Source: Erigeron canadensis
Taxonomy: Eukaryota; Streptophyta; Magnoliopsida; Asterales; Asteraceae
DNA: 64,000 bases
Direction of reading: 5' to 3'
NCBI RefSeq assembly: GCF_010389155.1
Contig: NC_057765.1
Span: 44,783,559-44,847,558 of the forward strand
A program made the position numbers and the translations under genes. Positions 51,302 through 64,000 of the stretch are shown in pieces. Below the pieces are notes generated by a model. The model was not told the origin of the DNA and did not search any database. It was given only the letters and a program-made list of their open reading frames with translations. Numbering within the stretch: the stretch's first letter is position 1; every line of letters begins with the position of its first letter.

Positions 51302-52104
51302 GTATGACCCAGCCCATCAATAAATATCTATGTAGTTATGGGCAATAAAAAGACCTAGATTGGAATTATTGGAGCACATTTAATTTGTAACCAATGTTCT
51401 ATGCTGGTTGTACTTTTCTTAACTTCTTGCTAGTTTTTTTCTAATAATAATACATATTTCATAAATATTTTATTCATAAATACTTTATAGTTGATTCTAA
51501 TTAACAATTGTCTTGGTCAATTTTTGTAATGTAATACATAGATTCTTTTCTATATTTATACAACGGCGGCCACTGAATTATGTATGAACTAAAATAAAAG
51601 GCACCATCTTATCTTTAAAGTTTTAGTAAATATGATTATTTGATTACAAGTGGTGATATAATTACATTACATTATATATTTCAATTTTTGTTTTTATATT
51701 ACTTAAAGACAAACTTATATTTGCAAAAATTAAGAATAGCGTCAAATAATGAATTTTGTCTTTCATAGATATTTTCATTATTTATGAACCTCATTTCCAA
51801 TCCGTCGAATAATTATCTAAAAGAAACGTCTTTTTTATAATAAAAATTATACGTAGTATTTTCTTATAATTATTATTTTATTATAAGAATTATGTATTTC
51901 CATTATTATTATTATTGTTGTTGTTGTTATTAAGATTATTTTATAAAAACAACACTTGACTGAAGATTGAAGGATTGAATTTGTGCAATAGTATTTTTTT
52001 CTTTTTATCTATCAATTTTGATACATAACATGAAATATTATTGAATGTGAATGTAAATGTGATTGACCCAGCCCATGGATAAATTTCTATGTGGTGTCGT
52101 GGGT

Positions 52105-52308
52105 TGCTGGGGCGGAACTAAAGGGGGTAAGGGGGTCCAATGCCCTCCTCCAAATTTAAATTTTGTCATGTATTTTTAAATTTTTCATAAATTTTTAAAA
52201 ATTTTTTATAGGTTTTTAACATTTTGCTCCCTTTTAGATTTATTTTTCATAAGTTTTATAAGTTTGCCCCATTTAGAATTTTTTCATGGTACCGCCTCTG
52301 GTGGGTTG
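52105..52308. mobile_element. Possible small MITE in unit 2 of the duplication
   Basis: About 200 bp beginning CTGGGGCGGAACTAAAG and ending ATGGTACCGCCTCTGG are present here but absent at the equivalent place in unit 1 (~51330). The ends are roughly inverted (GGCGGxAC). GGGTTG(C/T) borders both sides. The inside is rich in AAATTTTT. Confidence 0.4.
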
Positions 52309-52838
52309 TGTTATATACCTATATTTTATACAATACACGATCACATTTAATTTGTAACCAATGTTCTATACTGGTATATTACTTGTATTTTTTTCTTAGC
52401 TTCTTGCTAGCTCTTTCAAATAATAATACATATTGCTGTTAAAAAAAACCTTATATTTCATAAATGTTTTATTTATTTTCAGAAGTGGAACTAAGACAGG
52501 GTCTGGTGGGTGCTCAATCTCGATCCCCCAACTAGCTAGGCAAAGTGATAAGCCCCCATTTCATTTGAGTCACGCTTCTTTGTTTCTTGATTTATTTAGA
52601 GGGTTGTGTGAAAGTGAGAGATTAGAAATCCATGTCTCATTAACTGTTTGATTCGTTTAATACTAACTTTTTTGGTTTCAATTGCAACTAGCGAAAGACC
52701 TTTTTTAACATTGAAGATTGTACCACTAAGCCCAACCCAACGTAAAATTCTGACTTCGTCGGTGTTTATTTTGTCGACTTCTAGATTATACTTTTACTAT
52801 GGATTATGTAATGTAATGTAATTTTCCATGGCATATTA

Positions 52839-55800
52839 GGGGGAGGGAGTGCTTTCCCCAACCCCAAACTCCCCCAAATATCCACATCACCATCTTCCAA
52901 TAAAAACTCTCTACTTCAAATTTCCCCAAATCACCCCAAAATGGTGGCGCCACTTACCCTAACCCCAATTTTCACATCATCTTTTTTATTTCCATTTATT
53001 TTTACTTAAGAAATTCACAAACTATATTAAAATTAAAAAACATATCCTTTTATTATATTAAAAACTAAAAAACATTACATAATACTTAAAAAAAAAGAAA
53101 CATTACATAATACTTTTAAAAAAAACATTACATAATACTAAAAAAAAACTAATCATCGAGATACGCCAAATCTTGAGCTCATACGTGCTCCGTAAGATCA
53201 TATCGAAGGCGATGGTGAACCTCTTCGTCTATCAACTCCGCATACACACTTTCATCGTACACCGGTTGCACTGGCGGGTCCATTATATGGACCGGTGAGA
53301 TTGTCCTCCCGTCCCTCTTAATGATCATGTTGTGTAAAATAATACATGTATGAACATACTTCCCACTTTTGTCTTTCGTTTGAGGTCGAAGAAGAATTTT
53401 CCATTTACCTTTGAGAACACCAAAAGCTCGCTCGACATCCTTTCTAGCCGCCTCTTGCAATTTCTTGAATCTTTTTTCCTTAGGGTCGGTTGAATACGGG
53501 TATGCTTTAACAAGTGTTGACCACTTGTTGTAGATCCTATCACTAAGATAGTAGCCACGTTTATAATTTCGGCCATTCACGGTGAATGAAGAGTCCGGAG
53601 CCATTTTGTTACGCGCTGTGACATACAAATCGGATGTATTCAACACGTTGATGTCGTTGTTCGACCCCGGGACACCGAAAAAAGCATGTCAAATCCACAA
53701 ATCTTGTGACGCGATGATTTCAAGCATAATAGTTGGACCGTTGTGGTCACCCCTCGTGTATTGCCCTCTCAAACGTCTAGGACATGCCGACCACTCGACA
53801 TGTGTGCAATCGATGCTATCAAGCATCCCGGGCATATGATGTCGAAGCTCGTGGGCCCCGAAGATGCGCGCAACGTCGTGTGACGTCGGTCTGCGCAGGT
53901 ACTCTCGGCTATACAACCGAATGATGGCTTCACAAAAATAATCAAGAGTCTCGCGTGCGGTTCTGGCTGCCATGCATAAATACTCGTCGTACTCGTCTGG
54001 CGTGTTACCCGTCGCGAGTTGCCTAACGGCGGATGTGCATTTCTGTATCGCCGTAAAACTTTTTCTTTTTCTTGCATCGTAACCTTCTTGGAAATACGGG
54101 AAGTTTGCTTAAATGTTACGCACGATATCTAAAAACATGGTTTTGTCCATTCGAAACGTCTTACGAAAGTAATCGTCTTCGTATTTTGGTTCTGGAACGA
54201 ACCAATCGTTCATAAGAGTGACAAGACCAATTTCCCGACGCCGGTCCGTATACCGGCGAGTTTGAGGATCACTAGAACTTGCCGTATCTTCAGGAAAGTC
54301 TAACGCTTTAAGAAAGAATTGCATAGAACTATCATTTGATTCGTCGGGAGAGTCGTTCGAATTATCCAAATTACCGGAAGCCATATTTTTTTTAATGGGT
54401 GTAAGAATTTAGTGATGAAAAGGTTAGGGTGTTTAAATTATTATAAAAATGTAGTGAAAATGGGAGTAGTTGGGTGTTGTTTTGGGAAGAAAAGAGTGTA
54501 TATATATAGAGAAAGAGGTAAAGATTAAAAAAAAAAATTCAAAAACACCCCCAACGGCTAGTACCTCGCTCCCCTCGCCACGTGTCCAGCCCCCATTCGC
54601 CCTTTTCCTGCACGCGGTCCCCACCTCCTCTTCTCTCTCCTCGAGCTCACTACACCAATTCCCTTCCATTTTACCCCACCCCAAACCCCTGGCGGCGTTG
54701 TGCCCGCGCGGGGCTAGGGTTCTCCGCACTCCTTCCTGCATCCACTCCCACCCTCTTAGAAAAAAAAATTACGTTGAAGTTTTCTTATAACTTTATACTT
54801 TGACTTTGCTGAAATATTTATATGTTATTTGAATGTAGCCATTGTAGTGTTATTAAATAAATATTTATTTGATATAACAAATTTATGAGTAAATATATTT
54901 AGGGAAAAGGATCTGTACTACATACTTTATTTAAGCTTAGGTATTGTCAATTTAAAAAAAAGTTACAAATTAAACTTTTGAATTTAATAAACATACATAA
55001 CCCCTTGAATTTTACATAACCTTCCCATGAATTTTATATAATCTCCCCATGTTTTACCTAAGATAGATACTGCATGTTTTACCTAACATTTCCCCATATA
55101 TTTATATCTGATGGTTTTGTTTTTTTTTCCAAATAATAAATATATGTATTTGATATTGTAAACTTTTGAATTTCGCTATGAAATTAACTTTAAATAAGTA
55201 TATATATTATATTCAATGAAATGAAATGAAAAGTGATATGACGCCCTCTGTATGTTTTTATTTTTCCTTCCGTTTTTAACTGTTAGTTTGCATGCATCAC
55301 TATTTTTTATTATTGTAAAAATTAAAAATGCATATTTCTTTTGCTGACCTTTTTTGCGTTCATGTATACATATAAATTTGGTAAAAAGTTTACCCATTTA
55401 TAAGTGTATGCTTTATGTCATCTTGCATGTTTGAGTGTTAAGCGGGATGGAGTGGAAGCTGGAACACAAACACCGCGTGTGGAGTTGCGTGATTACACTG
55501 CTGCCACTAGTTCACCGCATGAGAGAGAATGGGCTTTTCAGGGAAGAACACCGATTGAAGGGAAACGAAGAGAGAGAAGAGAGAAAGAGGTGAGAGACGA
55601 TGCATTATTGACTGAAATGAGTTAGCGGAGGCCTCATTATTATTAAGGAAAAAAAAGTACCTCCTTTTTTACGTTTACCATTTATTAAAAAAAATATTTT
55701 GGGAATGATGAGGTGCAGATCTGGGAAAGTTTGATAAAAGTGAAGTTAATGAATTGGAAAAGTTTGATGAAGATCAGAGAAAATTGAGGTGGAATATTTT

Positions 55801-55862
55801 TATTGGTTAGTTACGAAATTAAAATTTGGTAAAGTGGAGGGAAGTGGTGGCTACTTCCCCCC
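52839..55862 (-). mobile_element. Degenerate PIF/Harbinger transposon
   Basis: It contains the broken transposase at 53179-54384. Candidate ends are GGGGGAGGGAGTGCTTTCCCC on the left and GGAAGTGGTGGCTACTTCCCCCC on the right, inverted but imperfect. A TTA precedes the left end as expected for this superfamily, but the right side reads TAT, so no clean 3-bp duplication is visible. No Myb/SANT-like second gene was recognised. A reading frame at 55404-55625 (+) has no recognisable domain. Confidence 0.5.
53179..54384 (-). pseudogene. HARBI1-like (PIF/Harbinger, DDE) transposase with two in-frame stops
   Basis: One continuous frame of 402 codons starts MASGNLDNSNDSPDESND and ends DLTEHV. It is broken by TAA at 54109-54111 (probably from a Gln codon) and TGA at 53689-53691 (probably from Trp). 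There is no frameshift, so decay is recent. The three acidic positions of the DDE_4 nuclease are visible: [21 protein letters not shown] and [13 protein letters not shown]. The protein would have cut at TTA/TAA targets. Confidence 0.85.
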
Positions 55863-57260
55863 TATAGTTTTACATTGTAAACTTTACAAAAACTATTTTG
55901 TTTACATAGTAATAAGTCATGGTTTTTTCTTAATAAGCCAATTGTAAGGAAATCCTTTTATGATGGTCTGAATTTGTGTAGATTTAGGTTTAACTTTTAA
56001 AAAATAAGGTTTTTTTTTTAATATGTTATTTTGGTTTCGGACGAATTATTAGGGTTTTTTTTTTTTTAATATTAGGTATTAGATGAGGGTCTACATGAAC
56101 CCGATTTGTGATTTATTTTGTTTGGTTTTTTTTCTAATTTTTGAAAAGATCTTGTTTTACATGGTATGGTATTTGAGTACGAGTATTTCACTAGTTTTTG
56201 AAAGTATCACACGCGCGCGTGGGCATGGGCAGAAAGAAACAGGGAGAGGTACCTGCCGCCTAAATTGTTGAAGGAAGGGAAGGCTGAATGGAAACAGCAA
56301 AGTTTCTGACAATGCCATTTTTACCACTACTATTTCAATTCCCATTTCACCCCTCTCATAATTTTCAAATTTTCATTCAGCTTTGGTCTTGTTCTTCCTT
56401 TTCTTTTTCCTTCTCTTTCATCTTCTTTAGTTATTTTGTTGATAATTTAATTTTTTTTTCTTTTTATGTACTTATCATAATAAAGGTTGGTGTCTATGTA
56501 GGGATTGAAGTTGAGTCTCCACTAACATTGACCAGGTTCGTTTTAACTCTTTTTTTTTTCTTAATTATATTTTTTTTGTTACTTTGTTTATATTTATTAC
56601 TCCACTAGATTTTAAGTTTTGTTTAGGATAAGTAAATAAATTCTGACCATTTTGTTCAATTTTTAAGGATTTAATAATGAAATTTGGAGATTTTTTTTTT
56701 TTAATTTTCTTAATGCTTATTTATTTGGTTTTGGATTCCAATGTTGAAAAACTTAGTCATAGAAGTTATGTAGGGTTTAAATAATACATATTTGGAGGAA
56801 AGGTAACAAGTTGCATAATTGATATGATTATTGTTAACATAAAATGTAAATTTAAATACTTCCAAACACCCCCTTAATTCCACATTCATGTGTTTCTATT
56901 TGGCTTTCCAGCTTCATGTTTTAGGTGACTGTTTGGTTTTGGTAATTATATTTTTCTCTGAGGTTTTGGGAGTATTAATTTGTAATATACATGTGCGGTT
57001 TCATATATGTAAAGTTGTACATGAGTAATGAGTTATGTATGTTACTTGGTTACTTGAAATGATTGGTATATGTCTTGGTACTTTTAAGTTAAGTTCACAA
57101 GTTCAAGTTCTCGACGCTTTTGTTCGTTTGACACATTCTTGTCGATTCAAGCTATAGACAGTCGATTCTTCCTTCTGAAGAATTGTAGGGTTTGATGAAT
57201 AGATAAAAGCTTAACTTACCCCTTAACAAGGAAATTTGTTTTGCTTGTTCAGTCAAAGCG
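55863..57260 (+). other. Upstream region of the GRF9-like gene
   Basis: A probable 5' region. An acceptor TTGCTTGTTCAG ends at 57253, so at least one upstream exon is expected. A candidate small exon, TAG|GGATTGAAGTTGAGTCTCC...GACCAG|GTTCG (56501-56534), is possible. Polypyrimidine-rich UTR-like sequence fills 56330-56460. I looked for a QLQ domain (the usual N-terminal half of GRFs) in all + frames and saw none. Confidence 0.4.
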
Positions 57261-58674
57261 ATGACCTCTGAGGTTCCTGTACTGAGCCGCATGGATCCAG
57301 ATCCAGGGAGGTGTAGAAGAACCGATGGGCGGAAATGGAGGTGTCGTTTAGCAGTGCTTCCTGATAGGAAATACTGCGAGCGTCATGTAAACAGAGGTCG
57401 CCAACGTTCAAGAAAGCACGTGGAAGCTGGTCAAAGTGTTTTAAAGTCAAAGCCAACTGCAACGGCCTTCATACCAAATCTCGGATCTGCTGCAAAGACC
57501 AATGCTATAAAACATACTAAAGTTGGTATCAAGGATCAAAGCTTTAAAATGAAGAAACCTAGCAAGGAATCTTGTGCACCCCATGATATCAGTTTCTTCC
57601 ACGAAAGTGTTATTCAACATGGTAAAGGTATGTCTTGAAACTGTGTACAGTCTGCTTTTTTGTCCTGTATGAATGGCAAAATTTACAATGTCAAGAAGAT
57701 TTAATCAATAATAAAATGAGAAATTAATGCTGGCTAAATCGACCATGTCAATAAATTATAAACCTGGAGCATAACTTTAACATTGTCTTCCTGATATTGG
57801 GTTTTTGGACGGGGGCAGTCTGCCTGTATGTGTTGATTTTCCCGGTTAATTTACAATGATGGGGATGAACATATGTGTTACTTCCGCTTCATTTTGTGTT
57901 CTTTTTGCCAAACAAGCATGTTTTCTATTGAGACGGATGGGTGAGTAGGAGTTATTTGATCTTTATAGTCTTTGTGTTTTCAAGGGGACAAAAAACACTA
58001 ATGACTAACCTATACTAACTGTAATGTGTCTTATCTTGTGTGCCATCATGGTTGACATTTGCAATGAAAAGTTAGACGTTTGTCTAGCAAATAAACCAAT
58101 ATAGATAAAACATCACAGTTTACGAAGAATATGCGATTTTGGGAAGAATAATAGTATGATGTTTTATTGTTTAACTTTATCATTAACATAGTTTTAGTTT
58201 TTTACTCCATTTTTTGCTTGGTCAATCTTTGAAAGATGATCATTGGTTTTTATTAGTTGTAATAAAACTGCAAGAGACAATATCCTTGTGACCTTTGTTT
58301 TCCCTATGGTATCTGACGTGCTATTTGTCTCTTTACATGTAGTTCCGACCTCAAGCAGCATACATAGCAGTGATCTTGCAGTAGCTGAATCTGCAAGATG
58401 CAGAAGATCAGATGGAAAAAATTGGCAGTGCAGCAAAAGGGCACTCGCGAATCAGAAATACTGTATGCAGCATATGCACAGAGGGACTGAAAAGGCTGTG
58501 AATAGTCAAAACTCAAACACCAGTCTTCCGTTTGAAGTGGGTGTGAGTTCTGAACAAAAGGGTGATGATGGAAACCGACCAATCGACTCCAGCAGTAGTA
58601 GTGACGACAATGGAGGTTGTCCAAATGGTGCAGTCCTTGAAAGTGGCAGTGATACCACCACAGTCTCTATATAA
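57261..58674 (+). CDS. GRF9: GRF9-like transcription regulator with two WRC domains and no visible QLQ
   Basis: Two coding exons, 57261-57627 and 58343-58674, give 699 bp (232 aa). WRC domain 1 (about residues 13-55) has C-x9-C-x10-C-x2-H in [13 protein letters not shown] and KYCERH. WRC domain 2 (about 138-172) repeats the pattern in [13 protein letters not shown] and KYCMQH. These zinc-binding, nuclear, DNA-contacting domains define GRFs, and two WRC copies point to the GRF9 lineage. A QLQ domain, which binds GIF co-activators, is absent. Exon 1 could end at either of two donors five bases apart in position (57621 or 57627), both keeping the frame. The tail is Ser/Asp-rich. The start is the first in-frame ATG after the acceptor; a coding exon further upstream cannot be excluded. 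Confidence 0.82.
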
Positions 58675-59206
58675 CCAACCTTTGAAAATTTCTTACTTGA
58701 TTGTCTGAAAAATTAAGTCGTCTGTAGCTCGAGCCCATTTTGTCTTTTGCTATTATGTGGTTAACTTTGCTTAATGACTGTAGTTCAGTTGGTTCTTGGA
58801 ACCATAAACCAAACCATCTCTGGTTGTAGCTTTTGAGTTGTAAAATATGTAAACTGAATGGAATGGTTCAGCCCCAGTGTTTATCTTCTGTTGTTTTTCG
58901 TTGATAACTGGTTTGGTTTTTTTGTTATTAAACCATAATTAGTATCTCAATCTGTACACTGGTTTCTAGTGAATGTAATCAATCAGATGTGCATTTCACT
59001 GGAAGAAAAGCCATAACATAAAAAACCGAAGGAGTTCAAAACACGTCGAAAAAAAGCTAATCGATATGTCTTTTTGAAAAAGGAGTTTTCAGCTTAAATT
59101 ATTCAAATCGGTTATGAACTTTTTGGGGTTTATTTGGGTTTAATTTTGGGTTTCTGAAACACTAAATTTGTTTATTAGAATTCGACAGTAAATATAAAGC
59201 ACAGAT
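58675..59206. other. 3' UTR of the GRF9-like gene and spacer to the tRNA
   Basis: The first 200-300 bp after the stop are likely 3' UTR. No other gene seen. Confidence 0.45.
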
Positions 59207-59280
59207 GGTTTCGTGGTGTAGTTGGTTATCACGTCAGTCTAACACACTGAAGGTCTCCGGTTCGAACCCGGGCGAAGCCA
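59207..59280 (+). tRNA. tRNA-Val (anticodon AAC)
   Basis: A complete 74-nt cloverleaf. The acceptor stem GGTTTCG pairs with CGAAGCC (one G.U), with discriminator A at 59280. The D arm carries the A box GTGGTGTAGTTGG. The anticodon stem-loop is TCAGT-CTAACAC-ACTGA with AAC at positions 34-36. The T arm CCGGTTCGAACCCGG contains the B box. There is no intron. A T-rich pol III stop (TTTTATTTTTG) follows directly. Confidence 0.97.
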
Positions 59281-60110
59281 TTTTATTTTTGATTGTTTTC
59301 TTTATTGCAACCCCTGAACTTTTTACAGTTAACTAAATAGGCCCCCGGACATTGAAAACCAACAACTTCCTTGGACATCAAAATCAAAACTTCAAACTAA
59401 AACCCCTTCTGACAACCTCGAGTGTACTTGTTCCATTAGATACCCTCCAACTCTACATAGATGTCGAAATATCTAAATCACTCGTAAACTATATTACTTT
59501 TAACCAATCACACACAAAGAGAGAATGAAATAGAACATGCACAATGCATACAATAAAACCCAAGTTATGAGCTTGGTTGTAAAAAGGATTATAAGGCTAT
59601 CTTGAATGTTATGCACTTTTTCATCCTTACAAATCATTAAAATTTTCACAAACGGTGTGTTTGGTTCACAGAATGTTTTTAGAAGGAATGAAAATTTTTA
59701 AATGAATTGAAATCTGAAGAAATGGAATTTGACGGAATGTTTTTGATTTTTTGATAATTTAAGTGACGGAAAGAATGAAATTTCTTCCACCATCCCCAAG
59801 GAATGGAAATTATGAAATGTTTACATTCCTATGGAATGAGAATCCTCCATCTTTAAACAATCAAACGCACTAAAAAATAGAATTCAATTCCAATTCCATT
59901 AGTATCTATCAAATTTTATAAAACAAACGCGACATTAGAATCATTTAATTTTACAACCAACCATGCAAACATTCTTACATATTATTACATCTATACACAC
60001 GCAAAAAAAAAAAAGAAATTAAGATAACCTAAGGACATTCCCTTTAAGTAATGACATATATCAGAAACATCTTTAGTATGGCAACAAATATCCATATACA
60101 ACTACGGACA
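59281..60110. other. Intergenic with a probable MITE
   Basis: Around 59655-59940 the sequence starts GGTGTGTTTGGTTCACAGAA and ends ATAAAACAAACGCGACATTA. It is rich in GGAATGRAA / TTCCATTCC in both orientations, like Tourist- or hAT-type MITEs, but ends and duplication are not sharp. Nothing else recognised. Confidence 0.4.
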
Positions 60111-60148
60111 ACTACACTTGATCTTTGCCAAAAGGCCGAGAAAGGTAT
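60111..60148 (-). pseudogene. Truncated U2 snRNA 5'-end fragment
   Basis: The reverse strand reads ATACCTTTCTCGGCCTTTTGGC followed by AAAGATCAAGTGTAGT. This equals the first 38 nt of U2 snRNA with one change (AAAGATC for the usual TAAGATC). Similarity ends abruptly before the branch-point-recognition sequence is complete. The rest of U2 is not found downstream, and no plant snRNA upstream element (RTCCCACATCG) is evident. It lies in the 3' flank of the spastin-like gene, on its sense strand. Confidence 0.8.
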
Positions 60149-60722
60149 AACTAAAGACAACAACTAAAAACATTGCATTATAGATAATCTAAAGTTTTAA
60201 ACTTTACGAAACACTAGATAAAAGCATAGGATGCAATTACCAATCTTGGTTGAAAGTATATCATGAGCATACTTTAATCATACTTTATTAGTATAAGGAT
60301 ATATAATACAATTTTACCAAAAGGCTTTTGGCTTAACAAATATTGAAGTGACCCGATAACCAAAAAGGTTGCTGGGCTCATTTTAGCATTTGGGCAAGAT
60401 ACGACAGACAAACCATTATCAATCTATATATAACAAATTTCTGTACATGTTGACAGTTTCAAGGGACCTATACAATTATCTGCACGTATAGATCACTGTA
60501 GCCAAATTGGTCATTCATGTGCTCCGTCTATGTATCTGAAAAATGATGGCCAGATCATCGTAGATCACAAATTCACAATCCTATAGCGACTTGTAGCTCG
60601 TCCACTAAAAGTTGTTCCATCCAGCCTGTCAAGTTTGGCCCTTGAAATGATATGCAATTCAAATAGCTGTTAAATTAGAGGGCTTCCAGTAACTGAAAAC
60701 ATGATTTTACTATTTGTCACTA

Positions 60723-64000
<3,278 letters not shown>

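Larger units (their letters stand above)
48302..52480. repeat. Tandem duplication of sequence upstream of the NLR
   Basis: Unit 1 (about 48302-51480) and unit 2 (about 51484-52480) share the same order of landmarks. These are TTGATTCTAATTAACAAT, GGCGGCCACTGAATTATGTA, AGGCACCATCxTATCT, TTATACGTAGTATTTTCTTA, an (ATT)n tract, GGATTGAATTTGTGCAATA, GACCCAGCCCAT and ACATTTAATTTGTAACCAAT. Unit 1 is longer because it carries the inserts at 48661-~50140 and 50620-51301, which unit 2 lacks. Confidence 0.85.

Noticed and set aside
55404..55625. 73-codon frame as second (Myb-like) Harbinger gene
   Set aside because: No SANT/Myb tryptophan pattern can be seen; could be decayed but unsupported.
56083..56608. 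Frames of 62 and 106 codons upstream of the GRF9-like gene
   Set aside because: Phe/Ser/Leu-rich translation of pyrimidine-rich UTR or intron sequence; no QLQ or other domain.

Overview
This window is plant nuclear DNA from a eudicot, possibly an asterid/Asteraceae species (the family is a weak guess). It is AT-rich, its genes are intron-rich with GT-AG introns, and transposable elements and (TA)n/(ATT)n microsatellites fill the space between genes. I identified no prokaryotic, organellar or viral gene. Exon models were built by eye from splice motifs, reading-frame continuity and remembered family conservation; no search was run.

Layout. 1-4.6 kb: AT-rich DNA with a foldback element, a (TA)n-flanked MITE and a 9-bp-TSD element carrying a nested Helitron-like insert. 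4.6-6.2 kb: two broken copies of a possible rRNA N-glycosidase (RIP)-like gene, arranged head to head around an ~85-bp spacer. 7.7-14.0 kb (-): FHA-domain coiled-coil protein, 13 exons, 875 aa. 14-19.5 kb: nested MITEs, a 500-bp hAT element and a strip extremely rich in CTCGAG. 19.5-22.5 kb (-): cyclophilin CYP18-1/PPIL3 (160 aa) with an intronic SINE; a decayed copy of one of its exons lies at 24.3 kb. 24.7-28.4 kb (-): ANKZF1/Vms1-like peptidyl-tRNA endonuclease. 30.1-37.7 kb (-): VPS53, 24 exons. 38.9-40.6 kb (+): SICKLE-like protein, divergent from VPS53. 41.5-42.8 kb (-): FLA8-type fasciclin-like arabinogalactan protein. 43.9-48.2 kb (-): CC-NB-LRR resistance gene split by one in-frame stop. 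48.3-52.5 kb: a tandem duplication upstream of the NLR, its first copy enlarged by a Helitron-like and a hAT insertion. 52.8-55.9 kb: degenerate PIF/Harbinger element. 57.3-58.7 kb (+): GRF9-like protein with two WRC domains and no visible QLQ. 59.2 kb (+): tRNA-Val(AAC). 60.1 kb (-): U2 snRNA fragment. 60.7-64 kb (-): 3' part of a spastin-like AAA ATPase that runs off the window.

The FHA, FLA8, GRF9 and spastin-like genes have their Arabidopsis counterparts clustered at At2g45460-At2g45500 (recalled, not searched). The window therefore looks like an expanded and interrupted version of that ancestral block, with CYP18-1, ANKZF1, VPS53, SICKLE and the NLR lying between the anchors. The genes are unrelated housekeeping functions (protein folding, ribosome quality control, endosome-to-Golgi tethering, RNA processing, cell wall, growth control, microtubule severing) plus one immune receptor; nothing indicates a co-regulated cluster.
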